Shown: positions 11,130 through 21,611, numbered from the stretch's first letter. The stretch is DNA of 64,000 nucleotides from Henckelia pumila (GCF_033568475.1 NC_133123.1:189943821-190007820); one strand, 5' to 3'. Notes: generated from the letters alone by a model not told the origin. Made by a program: numbers and translations.

Positions 11130-12218
11130 TTGCAAGCGCTAGTGGTTGAACTAAAGACGCTTCCCAAACATCTCAAGTATGTTTTCCTTGGAGAAGGAGA
11201 AATATTACCAATTATCATCTCCAACAGTTTGGAAGCCGACCAAGAGGAGAAATTCGTCGAGGTTCTAAAGGATCACAAGACTGCTATTGGATGGACCATA
11301 GCAGATATCAAGGGAATCAGCCCTTCTACATGCATGCACAGAATTCTGATGGAGGAAGGAGCGAATCCCTCACGTCAGCCGCAAAGAAAGTTGAACCCAC
11401 CTATGATGGAGGTGGTGAAGGCTAAAATTCTGAAACTTCTTGAAGTTGGAGTCATCTACCCGATTTCTGACAGTCAGTGGGTTAGCCCAGTCCAAGTGGT
11501 ACCCAAGAAAACCGGAATTACTGTGCTGAAAAACAAGGATGACGAATTGGTCCCCACCCGAATTCAAAATGGGTGGAGGGTTTGTATAGACTATAGAAAA
11601 TTAAATGCTAGAACCCGAAAGGACCACTTTCCTTTGCCCTTTATTGATTAAATGATTGAAAGGTTAGCATTTCATCCTTATTATTGTTTTCTTGATGGTT
11701 ATTCTTGTTATTTTCAAATTGCTATGGCGCCAGAAGATCAAGAGAAGACGACATTCACTTGCCCGTTTGACACCTTTGCATATCGACGGATGCCCTTTGG
11801 ACTCTGCAATGCACCGGCCACATTCCAATGGTGCATGGTTAGTATTTTTTCTGATTTCATTGATCATATATTAGAAATCTTTATGGATGATGTCACTATC
11901 TATGGTGATTCATTCAAAAAATGTTTGTCTAACCTTGCTCTTGTCCTTAAGAGGTGTGTCGAAACCAACCAAGTTCTAAATTCTGAAAAGTGTCATTTTA
12001 TGGTTGGGCAAGGTGTTGTGTTGGGTCATGTCATCTCATCTAAGGGAATAGAGGTAGACAAAGCAAAAATTGATATTATTCAATCTCTCCTTTATCCCAC
12101 ATGTGTGCGGGAAGTGCATTCTTTTCTTGGTCATGCAGGTTTCTACAGGAGATACATTCAGGACTTTGCCAAGATCGCATCCCCCAAGTGCAAACTGTTG
12201 CAAAAAGATGTTCCGTAA
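11130..12218 (+). pseudogene. Athila-A reverse transcriptase, one internal stop
   Basis: Same frame as gag and PR. Blocks in order are MHRILMEEGANPSRQPQRKL, GWRVCIDYRKLNARTRKDHF, FLDGYSCYFQIAMAPEDQEK, RRMPFGLCNAPATFQ and the catalytic FMDDV, then FLGHAGFYRRYIQDF. The two catalytic aspartates remain. A stop at 11649-11651 splits it after PLPFID, and a frameshift near 12200 ends the frame. RT copies the element RNA into DNA. Confidence 0.85.
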
Positions 12219-13044
12219 AAAGTTTGATAAACCATGCAAAACGTCTTTTGACAAACTCAAAGACTCATTGACATCTGCACCAATAATCCAACCACCGGAC
12301 TGGAGCAAATCATTTGAGATCATGTGTGATGCCAGCGACTATGCTGTAGGCGCGGTTTTGGGCCAAAAAGTTGGGAAAGCATCGCATGCTATCTACTATG
12401 CCTTGCGTATCCTGAACGATGTCCAACGGAACTACTCCACCACGGAAAAAGAACTCTTGGCTGTAGTTTTTGCCTTAGAAAAATTTCGTTCTTATTTACT
12501 TGGTGCTAAGGTTATCGTTTATTCTGATCATGCAGCTCTTCGCTTTTTGATGGCGAAGAAGGAAGCAAAACAAAGGCTAATAAGATGGATACTACTCTTG
12601 AGCGAATTCGATGTAGAAATCAAGGACAAAAGAGGAATCGAGAATCGAGTCGCTGACCACTTGAGCCATCTAGTTCATATTGATGAGGAGCTGGGCTTGC
12701 GAGAAGAATTTCCTGATGAGCAACTGTTTTCAGCAACCACAAAATTACCCTGGTACGCAAATATTGTCAATTATTTAGTTACTAAAGGGTTTCCCTCTGA
12801 ATTATCAAAGACGCAAAAGTACAAAGTGAGAAGCAATGCTAAGTACTTTGTGTGGGATGATCAATACTTGTGGAAACACTGCGCTGATCAAGTCATACGA
12901 CGATGTGTACCTGCAAGCGAGGTAATCTCTATTCTCACGTTTTGTCATTCATATGCTTGTGGTGGTAATTTTGGAACAAAAAGGACAGTGAGAAAGGTGT
13001 TGGACTGTGGATTTTTCTGGTCATCCTTATTTCGAGACGCTTAA
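12219..13044 (+). pseudogene. Athila-A RNase H and integrase N-terminus
   Basis: Open in a new frame after the shift near 12200. The RNase H has FEIMCDASDYAVGAVLG (first Asp), YSTTEKELLAVVFALEKF (Glu) and VIVYSDHAALRFL (Asp), all present. It continues through [17 protein letters not shown] and DHLSHL. The segment then enters the integrase zinc-binding region (CHSYACGGNFGTKRTVRKVL). Length and order are normal for Athila. Confidence 0.8.
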
Positions 13045-14059
13045 ATTTTCTGTAAGTCGTGCGCTCAATGCCAGAAGACAGGTAATATATCCCAACGCAA
13101 GGAGATGCCCCAACAACCTATTTTAGTTTGTGAAATCTTTGATGTTTGGGGCATCGACTTCATGGGACCTTTTTCAAGTTCGTATGGATTTATATATATA
13201 TATATTACTTGATGTGGACTATGTCTCGAAATGGGTGGAAGCAAAGGCCACCCGTACTGATGATTCTAAAGTTGTTGCATAGTTTATCAAGCACAATATT
13301 TTCTCTAGGTTTGGGATTCCACGAGCCATCCTCAGTGATAGAGGAAGCACTTCTGCAACCGAACTGTGGCCAGTTTGCTAAAAAAAATACCATGCGACTC
13401 ACAAGGTCTCCACTGCATACCATCCACAATCCAATGGTCAATCTGAGGTGTCGAACAGAGAGATCAAGTCCATCTTAGAAAAGACCGTGAATCCTACAAG
13501 AAAGGGCTGGAGCTTGCGCTTGGATGACACTTTGTGGGCTTACAAAACCGCGTTCAAGACGCTCATTGGAATGTCCCCATATCGGCTGATATTTGGGAAA
13601 CCATTCCATCTGCCCGTAGAATTGGAGCATAGAGCCTATTGGGCTATCAAAAACTTTTACCTGCAGATGGATGAGAGTGGCAAGAATTGGAAGCTGCAGT
13701 TGCAAGAATTAGAGGAGATACGCAATGATTCATATGCCAGTTCAAAGATTTACAAGGACAAGACAAAGGCCTTCCATGACAAGATGATTTCTAGACGGGA
13801 ATTCAAATTTGGTCAGAAAGTTTTGCTCTATCACTTACGACTTCGGTTATTTCCAGGTAAGTTGCGTTCACATTTGAATGGACCATTTGTTGTTACTAAT
13901 GTTTTTTCCCATGGTGCAGTCGAAATCCAGAGCTTGGACACATCCAAAACATTCAAGGTGAATGACCACCGACTTAAACACTACTATGAAGGAGTCCAAG
14001 CGAATGTAGGAGAGGACGAGCATGATCTCACTCTAGATGCTCCGCCAAATTTCGAGTAA
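13045..14059 (+). pseudogene. Athila-A integrase, frameshifted
   Basis: A stop at 13042-13044 lies inside the zinc region, whose second half reads [11 protein letters not shown]. The core begins [16 protein letters not shown] (first Asp). The frame is then lost around a short (TA)n run near 13192-13204. The last 203 residues (13448-14059) are open and cover the end of the core and the C-terminus ([20 protein letters not shown], then [20 protein letters not shown]). The middle of the catalytic core is scrambled by frameshifts. Confidence 0.8.
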
Positions 14060-14240
14060 ATTGTAGCATGCAGTCGATCTATAGACAGACTACAAATTTA
14101 GTGTTGACTGGGAGGCAACCCAGTGTTTTTTGTTTCTTTTCCCTTGTCTTTATTTTTATTTCCTAGCTTTTGTTCTTTTATTGCTTTTATTTTTGTTTTT
14201 TGGAAATTAAAAAAATCCAAAAATAATTTTATTTTTTTTG
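14060..14240 (+). other. Athila-A region just after pol
   Basis: Non-coding. It contains the short motif GACTGGGAGGCAACCCAGTG (14107-14126), which can fold as an imperfect hairpin. A related GGCAACCCA stretch follows pol in Athila-B at about 28634. It may be a conserved post-pol element (inference). The rest is T-rich. Confidence 0.4.
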
Positions 14241-14500
14241 GGCTCGCTCGATCGGTCACATCTTACCGATCGAGCGAGCATAGTTTTTTCACGGGCAGAA
14301 AGTTTGGCACATTGGGCTCGCTCAATCGGTCACATCTAACCGATCGAGCGAGCATATTTTTTTGACAAAACAGTAAGTTGGAACTTTTCTCTTGCTCGAT
14401 CGGTCACATCTTACCGATCAAGAAAGAACACTTTTATTACAGACAGAGACTTTGGGATTTGGTCTCGCTCGATCGGTCACATCTTACTGATCGAGCGATA
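14241..14500. repeat. Athila-A internal array of four GC-rich hairpins, ~74-bp period
   Basis: Units start at about 14241, 14315, 14391 and 14464. The first has a 15-bp perfect stem: GCTCGCTCGATCGGT, an 8-nt CACATCTT loop, then the exact complement. The others carry one to several changes. Spacers of about 35 bp are also similar between units. Three related units with about the same period lie in each LTR, giving ten copies in the element. Confidence 0.9.
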
Positions 14501-14875
14501 CTCTTTTCACGCAATTTAAAGCGAGATTCCCCTTCACTCTCAATTTCTTATCCCTTCTCATCTTCAATCACAGGAATGCCATTAGAGGCCGCACCACTAC
14601 GCTCACGGTCATCATCTCCGATTGTCTTCTCAAGCCACACAGCTTCTCTCTTTTATCTCGCACGCCTCTCACCGGCCATGTTACGCCGCCCATTTGCTCT
14701 GGCCGTTTCGCTGATTCTTCTCCGTTTTCGAGCATCATCCTCGGCCGTTCACCTTCACCGGCCCTCATCTTCTCTGATTGGTCTCATATACCTTGGATAC
14801 CACCGCCATTTTGTGTTGCACGCCAAGTGTTATCCGAATTTCCCCTACTACAATTTGTGTCATCTTTGGAACATT

Positions 14876-15982
14876 ATGTCTGCCAAACGCACTCGTGAGA
14901 CTGGCGAATCTTATCTCCAAGGCTCCAAGGCATCAAACGCTTCCCTCAACCTTGCCGGGCACTTTTTCAATCAAGCGGCTTGTGATCGCTACGATCACGC
15001 TAAGGTAAACCGCTCTCCCATTCCCGAGCGTGGATTCAAATTGAAATTTGGTGATAGTGAAGTTTTTCGATTTATTCAAGAACGTGGTTGGGAGAAATTT
15101 TGCAAGCAACCTCCTCCCACTGTTGTACCCATTGTCCGTGAATTTTATGCTAACGCAGCGGAGAGGACGGATAGTAAGGCATTTGTCAGGGCAAAATTCA
15201 TTTCTTTTATGCCCCAGGAGTTGAATTCCTTGCTTGAAATGCCGGATTTTGATGATTCTCTATATCAAAATTTTAAACTTGACCCGGATTTGGAGGAGTT
15301 TCTTGGCCAACTGGCCTATCCTGGAGCTGCGTGGGTTGACCCTGTTTCTTCATTGAATTTTAAGGAGCGCTATTTGCATGTGGTTCCTGCCACATGGTAT
15401 GCTTTTCTGACTCAGCGTCTGATGTCGATATTGAATTCTAGTGAAGTTAGTCTTGAGCGTGCTCTCCTCCTTTACGCTCTTGATATGGAGTGGCCAGTTA
15501 ATGTGGGACACGTAGTCCATAGCGAGATCCGCCGGTCGATTTCTTCCACCACTGTGGGTCTCTAATTTCTAATGGTCATCACTGCTTTGTGTATACGAGC
15601 CGGGGTTTCAATTCGTTTCGATGAAGAATTGTTGCCGCCTAAGCGAGCGATCGACGCAGCCGCTATCGAGGCCAAGAGGGCTTATCGCATTAAGCACTTT
15701 GTGCGGGACGACCGTTTTTATCATCCTCAGGAACCCTCAAGACCGCCTCAGCCTCCTCGTCGCTCTCAAGCCAATGCTATCCGTGAGCTCACCGCCTATG
15801 CCCATCACCAAGATGCTTACAATACTGTGGCGGCTCACAACTCGCAAGCTGTGGATGCTCTCTTGCGGAATCTCACTTTGCATCTTGGCCTTGACCCGAC
15901 TGTCGTTCCTGCTGCTCTCCCATACCCGCCTCCCTTAACATTCCGGTATGCCGCTCCCATCCCTCCTCCTGAGGTTGAATAG
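14876..15982 (+). pseudogene. Athila-A ORF3, plant-mobile 'putative transposon protein' in the env position
   Basis: The ATG at 14876 (MSAKRTRETGESYLQGSK) starts a frame that runs to a TAA at 15563-15565 and then continues open to 15980-15982, so one stop separates the halves. The core includes IPERGFKLKFGDSEVFRFIQ, WEKFCKQPPPTVVPIVREFY and FISFMPQELNSLL, resembling proteins annotated as 'putative plant transposon protein' (assignment from memory). The second half is Pro-rich. There is no signal peptide or clear membrane segment, so it does not look like an envelope protein. Athila-B has a related ORF at 29735. Confidence 0.65.
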
Positions 15983-16075
15983 GAGGATGCTGCCGACCAA
16001 TAAACCAGGGGAGTTCTATTTTTCATTTTTGCATTGCATTGTGTTTAGTTATTGTTTGTGTCTTGTGTTTTGATG

Positions 16076-16129
16076 CATTGAGGGCAATGCTTAATTTAAG
16101 TGTGTGTGTGTGTGTGGGGGGGGGGGGGG
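16076..16129 (+). other. Athila-A stem-loop CATTGAGGGCAATG plus G14 tract
   Basis: The palindromic stem CATTG / CAATG with an AGGG loop (16076-16089) is followed by a (TG)n stretch and 14 consecutive G (16116-16129). Athila-B has the identical 14-nt stem-loop and a 14-G run in the same relative place. Confidence 0.7.
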
Positions 16130-16540
16130 ATGCATTGCATTTGCATGCATGATTGTTGCATTTGTTTGTGTTCAGTTTTTGCCTTTAGTTTTTGTGAATT
16201 TTGTTTGTCGTTCTTATTCATGTTTGTGTGTTCGAATGCATCAGTTGAGGATGAGATTGTTAGCCTATGATGAGGTAGTTGAAAAATGATGAATTTTTGA
16301 AATTTTTTTGCTCTTGATCAGATTTGAGACACCGTAGGTTGTTTGTTGAATATTTAAAGCACACATGTTTAACCGGTGAAGTGTAGTGATGTATTAGATT
16401 TGTGGATGTCTATTGGACCATTGCACGACATTAGGTGTTTGTGGAACTTGATAGTTCTTGAGTCTCAATGATCTCTTTGAAATAGCATATACACTCTTGG
16501 GTGCTTCTCTTTGAATTTTCTTTTATGCATTGTTGACATA
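16130..16540 (+). other. Athila-A 3' non-coding region
   Basis: T- and G-rich sequence between the G tract and the conserved repeat block. A 61-residue frame at 16104-16289 is low-complexity Val/Cys/Phe sequence derived from TG/TTTG runs and is not taken as a gene. Confidence 0.4.
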
Positions 16541-16544
16541 TTAA

Positions 16545-16806
16545 CTCCATCCGGGTTGCGAAGATGTTTGAAATCCTATTCGTCTTGTTTGTGGCTAATT
16601 ATGCGGATTTAAATGGGGCTATGTTTTGAAAAAAATTTAAAATACCAATTCCATCCAGGCTTGGAATGTGAATGAAATTCTATTCACTATTTCATAGCTA
16701 AGTTTGCGGATTCCATGGGATTGTAGTTTCATCCGGGCTATGGACGAGGGGATTGAAATTCGAATTCTATCTAGTAATAGCTAAGTCTGCGGGTAATTAT
16801 TGGGAC
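16545..16806 (+). repeat. Athila-A 3' block: three copies of a CCATCCGGGC unit
   Basis: Three imperfect units of about 80 bp begin at about 16545, 16650 and 16730. Each has CCATCCGGG-type bases, then a GA(A)ATTCTAT-like segment, then TAGCTAAGT/GGCTAAT and TGCGGAT/GCGGGT. Athila-B has two units at 34227-34382. The sharing between otherwise diverged elements suggests a functional RNA or DNA element. Confidence 0.65.
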
Positions 16807-17147
16807 TTTAAAAAATCATTGGTGTGTAATTATTTCAAGAGAGTTGTGTTGTGTTGATAGATTGTTGAGAAGAGAGTTCTTGATTGTGAAGCATTACACT
16901 GAATTGTTTTAGGTCAGCAAATAGTTTTGAAACTTGTCTTTTGAAGTTGCACGTAGTTGGGGAAACATGTCACACACGCACGTTCTCATTCGACTGAAGG
17001 TTTATCATTGATGATCGAGAGTAGTTGTGAACTTGTTGGTTGTGAGACCACTTCTCTGAGGCTATGTTGTGCATGATCGTCCTTGCTTATGTATTCCTGT
17101 TTGGTTCTGTTTCATTTTGTTTTGCATGACTTACTCGAGGGAGAGTA

Positions 17148-17168
17148 AGGAGTAAGTGTGGGGGAATT
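17148..17168 (+). other. Athila-A polypurine tract
   Basis: AGGAGTAAGTGTGGGGGAATT lies immediately upstream of the 3' LTR TG. It is the expected start site of plus-strand DNA synthesis. A similar GGGGGGATT sequence precedes the Athila-B 3' LTR. Confidence 0.75.
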
Positions 17169-18554
17169 TGATAGTTATGTTTTTGTTGCATATTTTTTTG
17201 TCATTTAGTTGTTTTGCGTTTGTTTATGTATTTTATTTATGTGTTTTGTTCGTATTTCATATTTTGTGTCTGCATAATTTGTTTCCTGGTTTGTTGGTTA
17301 GGTTGTGCGTTTTGGTGGATGCTTGGATGGAACTATGGAACAAGAGAAATGTTGAAGAATTTTTTAAGACAAGTGACCGCTCGATCTGCTGAAGTTTACC
17401 GATCGAGAGGCCGTCTGAAGTTGGAAACAGTAGGGGCTCAAAAATTGTGCCGCTCGATCTGCAAGAAGTTACCGATCGAGTGGCCGCCTCATATTTGAAG
17501 TACAGTAGGATTATATTTTTCTCTCGCTCGATCGGTCACATCTTACCGATCAAGCGAGCGTCGCTGTCGGGAAAGAATTTTTAATTTAAGAAAATCTTTT
17601 ATTTTGGACTCTAGCTTTTATTAGGCTTTTTTATTCCGTCTTTCAGACTTAATTATCAGATTCTGAAGTTCTTCCTTGGCGGCTAGGTTTATTGCTCTAT
17701 CTTTTCTGAAGATTTCTTCCTTTTTTTTTTTAATTTTTCTTTGATTTTTCATGAATCGTTGTAGCTAAACCTTAGAACTTGGTTGAGGAAGATAAGCCCT
17801 TGATTTTGTTATTCATGAGATTCAAATTTTTCAATGTTTAATTCTTATTAAGTATCAAAAGTTGATCTGTTTTATTTCATGCTTGTATGTGAGATTTTCG
17901 GATTGGTCATCTTAGGATTTCGCTATACAATCTAATGCTAAATTAGAATTCAAATCCGTAATTGTTTGAATCAACTAGTTTGTGAAGCAACTACATTTAA
18001 TATTTTCTGCTGTTGAATTTGTTAAATCGTAGGAACAAATCTTGACTAGATTAAATACAATAGCTGGTATTTGTGTTGTCTAGCTTCATCAGTTTTACTC
18101 GTTTGAATGCTACCTTAAATTTAAATCTAGATCGCTCGAATCCGGGTTGATTTATTGGTAAGAGTTAATGTAGAAAGCTGGTGTCTAATTAACTAAGATT
18201 AAGGTAAAACAGGAATTTGATTTTCAATGATGAATATTTGATAGGATTAATTATTTTTAGGGAATCGATGATTGAATGAATAAATATCAAGGGTATAGTC
18301 GATCGAAACCAAGGCTTGTTTCTCAGTGAATTCTTCAGTTAATTTTCAATCTTGCATGATAGTGATAATATTTATTTTTAATTGCTTAAATTTTCAGTAG
18401 TTAATTTCAAAACTCAAAAAACCCCATTTTCTTTTATTTTAGAACACATTAAAATTTCCTTTTCTCGTGGAAACGATCCCTATTCACACTACTACATATT
18501 GTGGTTATCTGATTGAGTTGGGTAATTTGGGCATGATGCGACTTAGCGCTACCA
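17169..18554 (+). repeat. Athila-A 3' LTR
   Basis: 1386 bp, TGATAG...CTACCA. It matches the 5' LTR with scattered substitutions and one extra segment of about 45 bp near 18349-18395. Three GC-rich inverted repeats lie near 17378, 17451 and 17523. It is followed by CTGGG, the right target-site copy. Confidence 0.95.
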
Positions 18555-18817
18555 CTGGGACATGTAGGGTTTATATAGGGGCTACCTTGCTCATTTGCAC
18601 CGTCGATCAATACTGGGATGTATGACGGGGATCTTCTCGGTCTTCGTATCTGCGGACCATTAACTCGGGACTGAGGCCCATTGCCTGTTTTCGAGGTTTT
18701 TTGGATTCTATTTAAGGTGTCTATTGGTCTACGTCATCTGGGTGGTTGTGCATATCCCTGCCAACTATCTCCCGGGACAACGAATGTTATTCTAGCCCGA
18801 CTCGGGGAGGGGGGACT
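18555..18817 (+). other. Tat element, resumed 3' internal region with polypurine tract
   Basis: This continues the Tat element after Athila-A. The end is purine-rich (CTCGGGGAGGGGGGACT, 18801-18817) and acts as the polypurine tract before the LTR. It also contains the minus-strand TATA box described separately. A 78-residue frame at 18681-18917 crosses the LTR boundary and is not a gene. Confidence 0.65.
18566..18580 (-). promoter_or_regulatory. TATA box for the Tat antisense gene, stranded by Athila-A
   Basis: On minus the sequence reads CCCTATATAAACCCT, a strong TATA box pointing toward the antisense gene. Before Athila-A inserted it would have been about 16 nt plus the leader from the predicted start at about 7210. 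The two are now 11 kb apart. On plus the same bases read TTTATATAGG, a weaker match. Confidence 0.5.
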
Positions 18818-19377
18818 TGTGATATATATGTGTCCACCTCAGCTCGACAGGATGTCCACCTCGGGCTCGGTAAGGTGCCACCTCAGCTCGACAGGACGTC
18901 CACCTCGGGCTTGGTGAGAGGTCTATCTAGACTGGGTCGCAGGAAGAGGTAAGGTCCTACTAGGAGTCAGGAGTAGGAATTGGAAGAGGGGTGGTAGGGG
19001 CAAAGATATTGTTTCCTTTTGAGTAAGATTGGATACTTCGGAAGATAAGACAGAATCTTAGATAAGAAGGGAACAATATCTTGTATTCCGGGAATGGTGG
19101 TGTTTTTTGTTATGGAAACTCTCTTGGGGACTCCTATAAATACCAGATTTGGTGTATTGTTATTTATTCACACATCTTCTCTAATATTGAATTTTCTCTC
19201 TACTTAAGACCTATTCTTACTTAGACATCGGAGTGGCCACGTCGGAAAACTCTTCCGGCGCCCATTCACGAGTTGTCTAGTGTGTGGAGGAGGGTGAGCA
19301 GGTGCACAGTAAGGGTATTAAGGGAGGACATATTGCCAGGAAAAGTTGCCACGTCTACCGCGATATTTTTTGGTGAT

Positions 19378-19381
<4 letters not shown>
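18818..19381 (+). repeat. Tat element 3' LTR (right end uncertain)
   Basis: Begins TGTGATATATATGTG right after the polypurine tract. It contains a TATA box (TATAAATA, 19135-19142). The right end is placed at GATAACA (19381) because it mirrors the TGTGATA start, but the 5' LTR is outside the window, so the end could lie anywhere from about 19260 to 19381. The short direct repeat CCACCTCAGCTCGACAGGA / CCACCTCGGGCT occurs near its start (18834-18910). Confidence 0.6.

Positions 19382-19419
<38 letters not shown>
19381..19419. repeat. (AT)n microsatellite
   Basis: About 19 AT dinucleotides in a row, directly after the presumed LTR end. It would be length-variable between individuals. Confidence 0.95.
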
Positions 19420-19425
<6 letters not shown>

Positions 19426-19714
19426 TAAAATAATTGAATATTAGGGATGACAACATACTTCAAGATGATGGTAAATATTTTATTAATTTGCAGTTTTTTT
19501 CAGTAGTACTTGGTGTTCAATTTCAATTATCTTTCGATTTTATAAGTTTGCATATTGATGCATAGCCTAAACATTCATTGTATGTTTTAAATCATATTAT
19601 AGTGTTCGTAGATGTATAAAAAAATCCAACATTCATGTCATGAATAATTGATTATGCAAGTAAAGAACATTTCATTGAGTAACAATGTGATGCAAAGTAC
19701 TATATGATGAAAAC
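19420..19714. other. AT-rich intergenic sequence
   Basis: No gene, repeat or site was recognised here beyond general AT-richness. Confidence 0.4.
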
Positions 19715-20912
19715 TAGAGATGTAAATGAAACAAACTGTTCGCGAGATATTCGGAGCTTGGCTCGGTAAAAAAGCTCGTTCGAGCTCGTTCGTCAAGTTT
19801 TTTGAGTCGATTCCAAGCTTGATTTTGAGCTCGAAAATTTTCTCAACCCGAGCTTAAGCTTAAGGATCTTCGGCTCGTGAGCTCACAAACATGTTCATTA
19901 ATAGGCTCGAGAACTCGAGCTTGGGCTTAGCTTGTTTAGGAGGCTCGCCAGTCGAGCTTGTGCTCAGCTCATTTATATGGCTCAAGAATATTTTCATTTA
20001 ATTTATATGACTTGCAAGCCCAAATTTGGTTCGTTTATGTAGTTTTAGTATGATTCTTATATATATTCGTGAATATGTTATATGGCTTGTGAGCAAACTC
20101 AAGATCGGGTCATATGTTGATACTAATGCAAATGATATAATTTGAACACCATACTTTGATAAAAGAAATATGAATTTACAACACAAAGGATGTAGCCACA
20201 ATTTGCATCTTTGATTCACTTTTGGTTAGGAGCTTCAGATTTTATTTGAAAGGTATAAAGAGAACCGAAGCTTGCATTTTGAATTTATTAATTATTTGAT
20301 CGTGTGATGAAATTTTTGGAATGATGAATATAATTGTTTACTATACAACAGAGAAGAGTGCACCTTGAACTTGTACATCTTGGAAGCGATCGAAGGTTTG
20401 AAGCTGAAATTTGCATCTAGAATTTAATTTGTGATAAATTCAGAGATTTTGGGATATATTATGGCTTGAGGAGTTAATAATAATCTTTTCAATTAATAAA
20501 GATCGAAAACTATGATGAATGAAATCGGTGGATCTTTTCAAAAATGGGTTGGGTTCGAGGTTGAATTTTTACATCATGGTAAGGTTGTAAATCAAGTTAT
20601 AGTCAATTTTATCGAGAAATTATAATCGAAAAAAAATCGAGCTCCGTTGTATGCCTGACGAGCCCAAAAATGAGCTTACTTAACGAGATCGAAAACGAGT
20701 TTGCTTAACGAGACCGAAAATGAACTTGCTTCTAAGCCGATTTAACGAGCTCGCTAAATGAGCCTGAAAAAGAGCTTCTTAAAGAACCAAATTCGAGCCA
20801 AGCTCGTTTAATATGATAAACGAGCTATTAATGAGCCGAGTCCGAGCCTTATAATAAAAGCTCGGATCGAGCCTAATACTGTTCAACTCGGCTTGTTCAT
20901 TTACATCCCTGA
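19715..20912. mobile_element. Non-autonomous TIR DNA transposon, GCTCGAG-rich ends
   Basis: The left end TAGAGATGTAAATGAAACAA and the inverted right end AGGGATGTAAATGAACAAGC form terminal inverted repeats. Both arms continue with GAGCTCG/CGAGCTTG-rich subterminal repeats (for example 19764-19960 and 20640-20880). No transposase frame lies inside. The TIR sequence resembles hAT-type elements, but the flanks (GAAAAC / ACAAAAC) do not give a clean 8-bp duplication, so the superfamily is uncertain. The right 150 bp recurs at 58284-58440. Confidence 0.6.
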
Positions 20913-21045
20913 CAAAACATATTAAATTATGTTGTAAACTTATCCATATATTATATATATTACATACACAACGTGTTTACATCGACTGATACTATAAATT
21001 AAGAACGTTAATAATATAAGTTAAGTTGTGTATCTATACTAAAAT
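20775..21045 (+). repeat. Repeat copy A (partner at 58284-58562)
   Basis: Matches 58284-58562 in the same orientation across about 280 bp, with shared blocks such as GCTCGTTTAATATGATAAAC, GCTATTAA(T/C)GAGCCGAG, ATAAAAGCTCGGA and TCTATACTAAA. It covers the right end of the TIR element and 130 bp beyond it. The copy therefore reflects a larger repeat or a duplication and not only the transposon end. Confidence 0.65.
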
Positions 21046-21319
21046 GCTTGTGTTGTCTTATGGTGTTTGCAACATCAGAGACAACATCAACTAAGGCTTA
21101 ATAAGTTTGAATTAAAAAGATTAAGCACAATTAATCACGCAACGAAAATAAACAGTAAAATAATAAAAATAATTAACACAAGGATTAATATGCACAAGTA
21201 AGATGTCTTATGAAAAAAACGATTATTAGAAAAATTAAATATTCGACTACAAAATCAATGCTAGTAATTCCTGCGAAAAGTTGGTTTTCTCAACGTGTTG
21301 AGAAATCAAAACTCCAATC
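21046..21319. other. AT-rich sequence without recognised gene
   Basis: A stretch rich in AATAA/TTAAT words. A 98-residue frame at 21210-21506 runs through the adjacent MITE and has no domain, so it is not called. Confidence 0.4.
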
Positions 21320-21611
21320 TTATTGGTCCTGTATAATTGTCGCTTTGCGATTTCACTCCTTCATGTTTTCAAATTTTAGTTTTAGTCCTCTATATTTGTT
21401 TTTTTTTTTGGTAATTTTATTCCTTATTTTTGATTTGGCGTTGACGTATCACAAATTTATTACTGATGTGAAGCTGACGGATATAGTTCCACGTAAACAT
21501 TTTTGAAAGAAATTAAAATTGTAAAAGTGAAAACATACAGGACTAAAACTAAAATATGAAAACATAGAGGACTGAAAGACAAAGTGACAAATATACAAGA
21601 CCACAATTATA
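21320..21611. mobile_element. MITE with long inverted-repeat arms
   Basis: The left arm (TATTGGTCCTGTATAATTGT, with ATTTTAGTTTTAGTCCT at about 21373) is mirrored by the right arm (AGGACTAAAACTAAAAT at about 21539, ending CAAGACCACAATTA). The arms are about 75-80 bp with roughly 80% match by eye, and the element is about 290 bp. No coding sequence is present. The target duplication could not be defined, so the superfamily is unassigned. Confidence 0.65.

Larger units (their letters stand above)
7224..18554 (+). mobile_element. Athila-type Ty3/gypsy retrotransposon 'Athila-A', full length
   Basis: It has two LTRs (7224-8565 and 17169-18554), a tRNA-Asp-type primer site, gag-PR-RT-RH-IN in order, an extra ORF 3' of pol and a polypurine tract. 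The LTRs begin TGATAGTTATG and end GCGCTACCA. Flanks are TTGGG and CTGGG, an imperfect 5-bp duplication. The integrase form ([11 protein letters not shown]) and gag match the Athila lineage. Total length is 11331 bp, usual for Athila. About a dozen stops plus frameshifts make it non-autonomous now. Confidence 0.93.
1..19381 (+). mobile_element. Tat-lineage Ty3/gypsy retrotransposon, 5'-truncated by window edge and split by Athila-A
   Basis: The left part (1-7223) holds gag C-terminus, protease, RT, RNase H, a second RNase H and integrase in that order on +. A tandem repeat and an antisense gene follow. The right part (18555-19381) holds the polypurine tract and 3' LTR. A second RNase H after the normal one, together with an antisense gene 3' of pol, is known from Tat-lineage elements. 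Athila-A sits between the parts and is flanked by TTGGG/CTGGG, a 5-bp target duplication with one mismatch. Many stops and frameshifts make this a dead copy. The 5' LTR and most of gag lie outside the window. Confidence 0.85.

Noticed and set aside
14241..14500. Regularly spaced repeats considered as a CRISPR-like array
   Set aside because: Plant nuclear context, four copies with similar spacers, imperfect repeats also present in LTRs, and no cas genes.
21210..21506. 98-codon plus frame at the inverted-repeat MITE
   Set aside because: Runs through the MITE arms, is T-rich and hydrophobic, and has no domain.
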